From Chloromonas sp. AAM2 (taxonomy: Eukaryota; Chlorophyta; Chlorophyceae; Chlamydomonadales; Chlamydomonadaceae), in assembly GCA_004335635.1 (NCBI GenBank), contig QAXH01006234.1, forward strand, positions 1 through 14,645: DNA of 14,645 nt, written 5' to 3'. A model generated the notes under the pieces. It made no database searches. It was not told the origin of the DNA and saw only the letters and a list, made by a program, of their open reading frames with translations. How positions within the stretch are numbered: the stretch's first letter is position 1; the number at the start of each line of letters is the position of its first letter. Position numbers and translations under genes: made by a program. Shown one piece after another: positions 8,070 through 14,645 of this stretch.

Positions 8070-11000
8070 CTGCGCAAGTCAGCAAAACCACCCTTCAGTC
8101 GATAAGCCGTGGATTGAAGCATATAGAGCAATCTTCATACCTTATGGATGGCGTCTGGAGGACAAAGGTAGACTGACCCTACCCTACCCTAACACAGCCC
8201 TAGCCTGTCCTGACGACAGGCCTCTTGCTTCTATACAATTGTATGCCCCCCTCGCCTGTATCGCCTGACCAACGCCATTGCAGTATGGAAATTAATGTAT
8301 TGAACAAAAAGACAGACACTCGCCTGTGTGCCTGGTCCAGCAATGCCTGCGGGAACCCCAGTGTTCTAGCCAGTGCCAGACCGTAGCTCCACTGCCGGTC
8401 ATCTGCCAGTGCGGCCTGGAGCTGCCACGAGTAGGCCAGGGAGCTGCCTTTAATAGACACCTGCGATCAATAACGATGTACAACAGACTTTGTGCATCAC
8501 CGCTCAATAACAATGCATTCAGCCCAGATGATGTACAACAGATTTTGTGTATTACCATACCACTCAATAACAATGCATTCAGCCCACAGCTCGGCTTGCC
8601 AAGTAGGAGGCTGGGGAGCTTCCTGCCTCGGACACCTGCCAACACACTGCATCCCAGCCAAAGACTTGAAATTTTCAAAAACTTGAAAATTGTGTGGTAC
8701 ACAGCCCATCCCTTGTGCAAACACTCCCTACTGGTCATGATCTTACATGTATTAACAGATGACACGTCATTAACACGTCAGAGGAAACAGAACGGGATGG
8801 GCACCGCCCTGGCCTATCCTGATTGATTTGTTACATTGGGGACGCCGCCACAGGACACGGGACGGGGTGTGTACCGCCCTGACCTACCCTAAGCAAGAAA
8901 GGAGAAGGACGGCAGGGTCCAAGGCAGAAACAGGCCCGAAGGCAGAAAGGAAGGCAACCGGCTATGAAAGACAGAAACAGAGACAGAAGAGCTCCTGAGC
9001 TCAAGAGAGACAAGCAAATGCAGCGAGCAAAGCAGGCAAGGCAGGGCAACAGAAGGCAGAACAGGGTCGAGCTGCCTAAGCTAAGGTCAAAGACTAGAAA
9101 AAAGGACGTATGAAGGGTCGTAATCAGTAGAGCTGGCACCAACAAAGCGCACAAGCCCACTAGTCATTGAGTTTTACATGCAGTCCCGATGTATTCTGAT
9201 GATGGATCCTGAGTGGAAATGCCAGTTCCGGAGCGCCAGCTCAGGACTGGCCCGACCTGGTTAATCGAGTTCCTGGTGACGTTTTGTTGTTGCTGTTGTT
9301 GTTGTTGTTACATGGCCTTCAGTCCGGGGAGGACTGCTCAGCGGAGAAGGGAAACTGCGGTAACCTACTGGTCACCACTGCACCCTTGTCAACAACAGCA
9401 AAGTCAAACATCCGAAATTTTGTGTGCTGGAAGACCCCTGTCACCAAATGTACTGCTAAACCATCCGTTGAAGCAACGGTCATTCCTATCCTTCCTTGAA
9501 CGTCGCACCTGCATCTGCCACACTCTCGCGTGTGGGTAGATCCCCGCCAACTCCGTCAGCTGTGCGAAGTGTGTGGCGACGAGGGTCGGGGTCCTGGCGG
9601 CAAGTAACGCCTCACAAACGGCCCAAGAAACGGCCACCCCGTCCAGGGTTGATGTGGCCCTGCCCAGCTCGTCTATCAACACGAGGCTGCGCTCGTCTGC
9701 ATGGTCCAAGATGTGACCCATCTCCTGCAAAAACAAATCGCAGGTACGCACACATGTCAAACACTGTCTGTGCCACGTGCTATTCTGCGTATACACCGAT
9801 ACTTCCAGGCTATCAGTGCCCTTGATGTGGCCCGTAACTGCAGAGGCCCGCATCAGGCGTATCGCGCCAGGAGAGCAACAAGGCAAGGCTGCAATGCTTG
9901 TCTGTTCCACCCCAGCTCAACTTCATTCTGGCACCATTTTGTCAATCCCCTGGCCCTGCTAGGACTCGCGGGTGCACACACTGCACTGTAATGCAGGCGC
10001 ACCCCACTGCACTGCAATGCAGGCGCACCCCACTGCACTGTAACGCAGGCGCACCACAATGTCACAGATCCGTGTCTAGTGCTATGTCCCTGCAATGTCA
10101 CAGATCCATGTCTCGTGCAATGTCCCTGCAATGTCACAAATCCGTGTCTCGTGCAATGTCCCTGCAATGCCACAGATCCGTGTCTCGTGCAATGTCCCTG
10201 CAATGTCACAGATCCGTGTCTCGTGCAATGTCCCTGCAATGTCACAGATCCGTGTCTCGTGCTATGTCCCTGCAATGTCACAGATCCGTGTCTCGTGCTA
10301 TGTCCCTGCAATGTCACAGATCCGCATCTCGTGCTATGTCCCTGCAATGTCACAGATCCGTGTCTCGTGCTATGTCCCTGCAATGCCACAGATCCGTGTC
10401 TCATGCTATGTCCCTGCAATGCCACAGATCTGTGTCTCGTGCTATGTCCCTGCAATGTCACAGATCCGTGTCTTGTGCTGCTGGTAACGGTTACAATGGG
10501 AAGCTTACTGTTGACCTTGCAGTGGCCTGACGTGATGCGGAACAGCATGTGCAGGTCCGTAGGCCCCTTCTCCTGTCCCACCTGCATCTCCACCATGAAG
10601 CTGGACGAGTTGGTCTCTATGCTGTCGCAATGGCCCATGCGAGTGAACAACTACAGGCACACACAGCAGAGAAGTAGAGCGCGCGTGAGTGCGCACACTT
10701 TGCACATGAACAACTACAGGCACACACAGCAGAGAAGTAGAGCGCGCGTGAGTGCGCATACTTTGCACATGAACAACTACAGGCACACACAGCAGAGAAG
10801 TAGAGCGCGCGTGAGTGCGCACACTTTGCACATGAACAACTACAGGCACACGCAAAGCATGCCTTTCACTGAGCATCCTGAACGTTTCGGTTGCTCGGGC
10901 TTGATCTGAATGGTGTCCAGGCTCGCCTTTTGCATGGCTTTGTTAGCGCGTGCGCTTAAAGAACCGCCCTGCTGAAAGCAGGCACAGGAATCTATCTATC

Positions 11001-14000
11001 TTTTATATCTGTGTTCCTAGCCGCACCTGATGCACGGGTCTGAGTGTTCCTAGCCGCACCTGTTGCACGGGTCTGAGTGTTCCTAGCCGCACCTGATGCA
11101 CGGGGCTGAGTGTTCCTAGCCGCACCTGATGCACGGGTCTGAGTGTTCCTAGCCGCACCTGATGCACGGGTCTGAGTGTCCCTAGCCGCACCTGATGCAC
11201 GGGTCTGAGTGTCATGCGAGCAGCGGGCACCAGACTGCCGACTTGGGCCATCACCACCAGCAAACCCACTTGCTTCAGGTAGGTGCTCTTGCCCGCCTGC
11301 ATGGCGGATCATGAGCTCAGGGGGTTGAACAGATGTGAAGGCTGATCAAAATAAGAAGCGACAAATGCTAGGACAAAGAAGGCTCCTCAACAAAGAGACA
11401 GGCAGTGTCTGAGCCGGTACCATTGCTTTCTTTGCCATGCAAGATGGGCGTCTGGTTCTTCGTCAGCCTGCCTGCCTGGCCCTACATGGGTCATCAATAG
11501 GCGGGCATGGGCTGGCGGAAGGGACATTTGTTGGGTGATAATCAGTTCTGTTTTGGCTGGAATGGCAAACCAGTGCAATTGCCGGTTCCATACGACGCCC
11601 AAACACCTGGAAACAATTCTTGGTTGGATGCAATAAACGACCACAACTCTGATCGAAACTATGATATGGCGATCAGCAACGCAGCTGGTGTCATCAAGTA
11701 GGCAGGCTAGGACGGTATCTATCATAGCAAGCCTAACAAAGCGACTCTACAGGGTGCATAAGCTTTCTGTCATGTGAACAGATACACACTCATGCTGTAA
11801 ACGGGTATTTCAGTGGTTATGATTACGGGCTGAGCTGCAACCCTCTTCTCGTGCCCCTGCACTGATTCACGTGACAGCTCTAGACTACAGAATGCTGCAC
11901 CCTATCCAGGCCTTACAGAGGCTACACGCATCTGCTGACTGAGTTATTATTGAGATGTGGTCGTTCCATCCTCGAGCGTGAAAACGATATGTGAACCGCA
12001 CCATGTTCGGCCCAGTTACGATATGCAGGCTGCTGCAGTCCCCGTCCAGCTGTGTGTCGTTACTGCGTACATCGCTCCCTGGTAGCCGCTCTAACAGAGG
12101 GTGGCGCCCCTGTGATAGAGTGAGAGGCAGAAGAGTGTGACAAGTGAAGTGACACGCCACTGTGTGCGCTTCCAGCTAACTCAGCCGGATCCGGCAAAAG
12201 GAGCTTATTGAGTCAGTTGATAGATAGATACCGTACTGCTCCAATTAGTTTGCGTCTTGGTGGCCCCAAGAGGGCCTTGACTAGATCGTTGAATTTCTAA
12301 GGAATGGGCCAAAGTGGATGAAGATTGATGCATCGGACAGCTCTCACAGTGCTGTGAAAGCCCCGCCATACCAAGCCCTGGACATGACGGCGTGACATGG
12401 ATTTTGTCAAACGTGCCAGTCAACGGCAACCGGCAAATTAGTCAGGCACGCAAAATAGGTTGAAGCAGTACTGTAGTTGATCAAAGCCGCATACGTCCAG
12501 CCACACAGCTCCCAACTCCAGTCCGGGAAAACAATGCATTGTATTTGTCTGTTTACACCATGAAAGCTATTGAAGGACACGGGATAGGATCAACAAGCCA
12601 ACCTGACTTACCCTGATGCACCAAGCCTACTCGAATACCTTGACAGAAGCGCACCTCTGTCACCGCAATGGCATGCCCCCTTGTCATGAGCTGAGGCCTA
12701 CAGTACTCGTGGCCCTGTGGTGAGGTGCCTGCCAGCTGGGCAAAGCCCAACAGCATGTCGGCTAAGGCTACGTTGTCAACCAGCCGCAGTAAGAGGGTCA
12801 TCTGGGACACGAGGTGTTGCACTAGACCATCCATAACCTGTAAGGCCATCCATGCATGGGGTGCAGGTTAGGGTCTAGGGTTTGCAATAGTGTTCAGACA
12901 TGTGGCCAACCTGTGATGGGTCATTTGGGACACTAGACGCTGCACAAGACCATCTTAGCAAGGCAGGGTAATCACGCAATCGTGATGCAACGCCGGGTTG
13001 AGTCAGGGCATGTCAGCGACATGTGGGAGCAATGTGATGCAGACCAAGCTATGCCTGACACGTGGCTGGATAGTGCAAAGAGACAAAACATGAGAATGCA
13101 AATAGCAACCATGGCGAAAGGCGTGTACGCATGGTCGGCCATGCTCATCAATGGTCATCGACAGTCGTCGAGGGTCGGCAATGGTCGGCAAGGGTCGGCA
13201 AGGGTCGGCAGTGGTTGTCGAGAGTCGTCAATGGTCGGCAATGGTCGTCGATGGTCGGCAATGGTCATCTGTGGTCGACAACGGTCGGCAATGGTCGGCA
13301 ATGGTCGTCAACGGTCGGCAATGGTCGTCGACGGTCGGCAATGGTCGGCAATGGTCGTCAACGGTCGGCAATGGTCGGCAATGGTCGTCAACGGTCGGCA
13401 ATGGTCGGCAATGGTCGTCGACGGTCGGCAATGGTCGGCAATGGTCGTCGACGGTCGGCAATGGTCGGCAGTGGTCGTCTGTGGTTGACAACGGTCGGCA
13501 AGCGTCGGTAATGGTTGGTAATGGTCGGCAAGGGTCGTCGACAGTCAGCAACGGTCGACAACGGTCGGCAATGGCGGCCCAGGACACATGTGGCACAGAT
13601 GTCGGTAGTCTGGGCGGCTTTCTTGTTTCGTGCCTTCCTTTGTTCCTGCTGTGGCCGTGTCGTCTGTTGTCCGCTCAGGTTGGGTCAGGACAATGCCCAT
13701 CCTGTTCCGTGCCATGTGATGGCCTCCCTGATGTAGATCTGATGTAGATACATAAGTTCATTTCTCTTCATTCATCTACCAACCACATGCTGCACGTGGT
13801 CCACGTGCCTCACCTGTTCTGTGAGCACCAGGCAGTCGTGGGCCATGTCCCTCAGGCGCGCGTTGAGGGCGTTGAGCTCGTGAGTGGTGGCAAGCACCGC
13901 ACTGCGACTGCGCTTGCCCAGGGGAAGAAACGTCCTGAAAAGGCCAGCAAAACGCAACAGATTTATCAACCATGGTCGGTCATCATCAAAAGCCTAATGC

Positions 14001-14259
14001 TCTACTTGAGATAGTATATTAATCCTAGTTCTAAACGGCATGGCCTGTCTTGACTCATCTCCACACCTGCCAAGCCTAAGCGCAGTTTACGGCAGCCACC
14101 ATGGGTTGACGTGCTCACATGCAGTACTGCCCGGCCCAGCCTACTCAGAATTTACTGCCAACCCCACCTAGGCAGTACAATGTCTTGAACGGTGCCGGCA
14201 TTAGCTCGGTCCATCCAAGAAACGGCCAGGTAGAAGCCCGCACGGTCGGTGTAGCTGAT
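7808..14259 (-). CDS. MSH4: MSH4, meiotic MutS homologue; C-terminal 430 codons in nine exons, 5'-partial
   Basis: Meiosis-specific MutS-family ATPase. In known species MSH4 pairs with MSH5 as a clamp that stabilises recombination intermediates and promotes crossovers in the nucleus; it does not do mismatch repair. Exons 14259-14168, 13934-13814, 12837-12655, 12109-12002, 11296-11192, 10650-10582, 9724-9509, 8460-8324 and 8069-7808 total 1,293 nt (431 codons with stop), and every junction keeps frame. Seen in order: a core/lever segment with [14 protein letters not shown], Walker A (GPNM + AGKST), the NSSSFMVEM loop, Walker B ([13 protein letters not shown]), the ATHF motif, and the YGL...GFP helix region. 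DELGRATS and the C-terminal pattern favour MSH4 over MSH5, whose Walker B reads differently, and over mismatch-repair MSH2/3/6. Donors are GTGCG, GTGAG or GTGGG, except a GC donor in the last intron. The N-terminal exons lie outside the window. Exon edges were chosen from splice consensus, phase and family spacing, with no transcript data. Confidence 0.92.
8324..8460 (-). CDS. MSH4: MSH4 exon h: end of ATPase domain, YGL...GFP
   Basis: 137 nt beginning [14 protein letters not shown], which continues the beta-strand cut at the end of exon g, then [20 protein letters not shown], the helix region common to all MutS ATPases. The only donor that keeps frame into the last exon is ACAG|GCGAGT, a GC donor; no in-phase GT donor fits. 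Confidence 0.88.
8466..8585 (-). repeat. Diverged ~57-bp duplication next to MSH4 exon h acceptor
   Basis: gatgtacaacag (8475 and 8530) and ctcaataacaatgcattcag (8503 and 8563) recur with a 5-bp indel. On the minus strand this is the sequence just upstream of exon h; the gttattgatcgcag acceptor has a mutated relative, gttattgagcggtg. Confidence 0.8.
8784..8985 (-). mobile_element. Dispersed repeat, copy 2 plus an extra partial copy
   Basis: The plus strand reads gccacaggacacgggacggg then gtgtaccgccctgacctacc. On the minus strand it ends CCCCAATGTAACAAATC. A partial second copy (cgggatgggcaccgccctgg) directly precedes it at 8791-8820. Inside the 1,048-bp MSH4 intron between exons g and h. Confidence 0.65.
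9283..9350 (-). mobile_element. TGTAAC-ended repeat with (AAC)n tail
   Basis: On the minus strand: gctgagcagtcctcc, ctgaaggccatgtaac, then a (AAC)n tail. The plus-strand block 9307-9342 matches the reverse complement of 14552-14586 with about three mismatches. Confidence 0.6.
9509..9724 (-). CDS. MSH4: MSH4 exon g: Walker B and ATHF motif
   Basis: 72 codons after acceptor tttgtttttgcag, donor CAG|GTGCGA. It contains [17 protein letters not shown] (Walker B Asp-Glu plus the following Gly-Arg signature), [11 protein letters not shown], and [20 protein letters not shown] with the conserved His. GRATS rather than GRGTS resembles plant-type MSH4. Confidence 0.96.
9975..10055. repeat. 26-bp tandem repeat, three copies
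   Basis: ctgcactg recurs at 9981, 10007 and 10033, each followed by a caggcgcac block. It abuts the 36-bp array in the same MSH4 intron. Confidence 0.9.
10059..10478. repeat. 36-bp minisatellite, about 11.7 copies
   Basis: Units start at 10059 and every 36 bp to 10455, with a few substitutions (for example tgcca for tgtca). Lies within the intron between MSH4 exons f and g. Because 36 is a multiple of three, several frames stay open on both strands and create false ORFs of up to 276 codons. Confidence 0.97.
10582..10650 (-). CDS. MSH4: MSH4 exon f: NSSSF loop
   Basis: A 69-nt exon encoding LFTRMG and then [16 protein letters not shown], the conserved MutS segment between Walker A and Walker B. 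Its acceptor (tgcctgtag) is the innermost of four copies in a 63-bp tandem array. Its donor is CAG|GTGGGA. Joining to the next exon ([13 protein letters not shown]) reproduces family spacing to Walker B. Confidence 0.92.
10645..10857 (-). repeat. 63-bp tandem array carrying the MSH4 exon f acceptor
   Basis: Units start at 10645, 10708, 10771 and 10834 (the last partial) and are almost identical. Each contains the acceptor tgcctgtag and six bases of exon f (TTGTTC). Only the innermost is productive: using an upstream copy puts the TAG of the inner acceptor in frame. Confidence 0.95.
11011..11213 (-). repeat. 33-bp tandem array, six copies, carrying the MSH4 exon e donor
   Basis: Near-identical units begin (plus strand gccgcacctg) at 11020, 11053, 11086, 11119, 11152 and 11185. 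Each holds CAG|GTGCGG on the minus strand. The array starts inside exon e and runs into the intron. 33 nt is 11 codons and the frame has no stop (repeat [11 protein letters not shown]), so any donor copy keeps the frame. Confidence 0.95.
11192..11296 (-). CDS. MSH4: MSH4 exon e: second half of Walker A
   Basis: 35 codons: [20 protein letters not shown] then [15 protein letters not shown]. The Lys and Ser/Thr of the P-loop are intact. The residue before GKST is Ala, as in bacterial MutS, where MSH4 usually has Ser. I end the exon at the first CAG|GTGCGG copy because VPA....LR.V..xFTRMG then has exactly the spacing known for the family. The last 18-20 nt already belong to a 33-bp tandem array that repeats this donor. 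Confidence 0.9.
12002..12109 (-). CDS. MSH4: MSH4 exon d: GRHP segment and first half of Walker A
   Basis: 36 codons after a good pyrimidine tract ending tatcacag. Starts [11 protein letters not shown] and ends LHIVTGPNM, cutting the P-loop after its Met. Donor is ATG|GTGCGG, phase 0. The next exon supplies AGKST, so the nucleotide-binding loop is assembled by splicing. Confidence 0.93.
12568..12612 (-). mobile_element. Short relic of the dispersed repeat
   Basis: aaggacacgggataggat followed by cctgacttaccctgatg matches the core of copies 1 and 2. It is truncated on both sides and lies in the MSH4 intron between exons c and d. Confidence 0.4.
12655..12837 (-). CDS. MSH4: MSH4 exon c: end of core domain
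   Basis: 61 codons between acceptor ggccttacag and donor GAG|GTGCGC, phase 0 on both sides. It holds [18 protein letters not shown] (family pattern: ..A.LDMLL.FA) and EYCRPQL followed by HAIAV, which in MutS proteins directly precede the GRHP segment of the next exon. A GTATTC donor 21-22 nt further on would break the frame into exon d. Confidence 0.9.
13145..13580. repeat. 10-bp minisatellite with 30-bp higher-order unit
   Basis: Variants of atggtcggca and acggtcgtcg repeat every 10 bp. From about 13290 to 13460 they are ordered mostly into 30-bp blocks (acggtcggca, atggtcggca, atggtcgtcr). It occupies nearly half of the 976-bp intron between MSH4 exons b and c and generates spurious ORFs on both strands. 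Confidence 0.95.
13590..13747 (+). mobile_element. Dispersed repeat, copy 3
   Basis: ctcaggttgggtcaggacaa, cccatcctgttccgtg and cctccctgatgtag match the reverse complements of copies 1 and 2. Adjoins the 10-bp minisatellite in an MSH4 intron. Confidence 0.65.
13814..13934 (-). CDS. MSH4: MSH4 exon b: core/lever
   Basis: Pyrimidine-rich acceptor ggccttttcag and donor CAG|GTGAGG, 121 nt. The first G completes the Arg codon split by the previous intron. It encodes [10 protein letters not shown]...[26 protein letters not shown]. The ELNALN.RL pattern matches the start of the lever helices in MSH4 proteins. Confidence 0.85.
14168..14259 (-). CDS. MSH4: MSH4 exon a: core-domain strand
   Basis: The exon follows acceptor gatgcag and ends AG|GTGGGG in phase 2. 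It encodes [13 protein letters not shown], the type of beta-strand/turn found in MutS core domains (I.Y....GFYL), and ends LP plus a split Arg codon. It is the first exon I can support. Nothing upstream to 14645 looks coding, so the preceding intron is more than 385 bp. Confidence 0.75.
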
Positions 14260-14399
14260 CTGCATCGGTTACACAGCGGCCAGTTCGCCACGTGCCTGGC
14301 TTGGGCCTAGTGTGCGTGGCTTGGACGGAATCAAGCTCAACTAGGACTAACAGCCGAGGACAACGCTTGTTGAGAACAATGTTTGAATGCTGGGCAACG

Positions 14400-14510
14400 G
14401 AAGTGTCTGGCTTTCCGCCTTCCTCCTCCGTGCTCAGGATGGGTCAGGGTGGTACACATCCCATGTTCTGTGACGGCTTTCCTGATGTGAAAAGGCAAAA
14501 CACATGCTGA
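14400..14510 (+). mobile_element. Dispersed repeat, copy 4
   Basis: gtgctcaggatgggtcaggg, acacatcccatgttctgtga and ctttcctgatgtga match copy 3 block for block. Upstream of the first MSH4 exon seen. Confidence 0.65.
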
Positions 14511-14534
14511 TTAACAGTTGTGCTGCGTGTTTTC

Positions 14535-14582
14535 CTGCCGCCCTTGCCCTTGCTGAGCAGTCCTCCCTGGACTGCAGGCCAT

Positions 14583-14645
<63 letters not shown>
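14535..14645 (+). mobile_element. TGTAAC-ended repeat with (AC)n tail
   Basis: gctgagcagtcctccctgg, then gcaggccatgtaac, followed by at least 59 bp of (AC)n that runs off the window end. Second copy of the 9283-9350 element. The microsatellite sits where a retroelement tail would be. Confidence 0.6.

Noticed and set aside
8175..8205. Telomere-like CCCTA repeats
   Set aside because: Only three or four imperfect units, and not the TTTAGGG or TTTTAGGG type expected in plants and green algae.
9853..10909. Long repetitive ORFs on both strands (up to 276 codons)
   Set aside because: They are translations of the 36-bp and 63-bp arrays, open only because the periods are multiples of three, and they cross MSH4 exon f in wrong frames or antisense.
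10059..11213. CRISPR-like arrays
   Set aside because: Units are contiguous with no unique spacers and lie in eukaryotic introns.
12982..13747. Repetitive ORFs across the GGTCGGCAATG region
   Set aside because: Several frames are open on both strands because the 10-bp units form 30-bp blocks; no start, splice or family evidence, and the region is an MSH4 intron.

Overview
This window is nuclear DNA of a eukaryote, most likely a chlorophyte green alga. The evidence is intron-dense minus-strand genes, 5' splice sites dominated by GTGCG/GTGAG/GTGGG, a TGTAA motif (the usual green-algal poly(A) signal) after a stop codon, Ala/Ser/Gly-rich low-complexity coding sequence, and introns full of minisatellites. 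Bacterial-style long ORFs are nearly absent. The longest uninterrupted frames are minisatellites whose unit length is a multiple of three.

Right half (about 7,680-14,260, minus strand): the 3' part of a MutS-homologue gene that I identify as the meiotic crossover factor MSH4. I reconstruct nine exons (14259-14168, 13934-13814, 12837-12655, 12109-12002, 11296-11192, 10650-10582, 9724-9509, 8460-8324, 8069-7808). They join in frame to 1,293 nt (430 codons plus stop) covering the end of the core/lever region, the whole ABC-type ATPase and the C-terminus. The N-terminal exons lie beyond the right edge. Seven of its eight visible introns have GT donors; the last is best explained as GC-AG.

Middle and left-centre (about 2,500-6,525, minus strand, possibly starting near 7,690): a second multi-exon gene, downstream of MSH4 on the same strand, whose product I do not recognise. 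Eight exons join in one open frame (about 525 codons), encoding a basic N-terminal part, an acidic Asp/Ser patch, a short helical segment and long Ser/Ala/Gly/Pro-rich tracts. It includes two micro-exons and one GC-AG intron. The boundaries are model-based and less certain than for MSH4.

Left end (1-2,490): no gene I can support, only short repeats and one copy of a dispersed element.

The most striking signal is the relation between tandem repeats and splice sites. In MSH4 the intron after the Walker A exon has its donor inside a 33-bp array (six copies, each with CAG|GTGCGG) and its acceptor inside a 63-bp array (four copies, each with the acceptor). In the second gene a 39-bp array carries about four copies of a CAAG|GTGCG donor, and a 25-bp array abuts another donor. 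A partial duplication adjoins the MSH4 exon-8 acceptor. The donor arrays have periods divisible by three and stay open, so donor choice could insert 11- or 13-residue blocks. A dispersed repeat family, both orientations, several copies ending in TGTAAC and two followed by microsatellites, sits in the introns and flanks and looks like the 3' end of a non-LTR retroelement or SINE.
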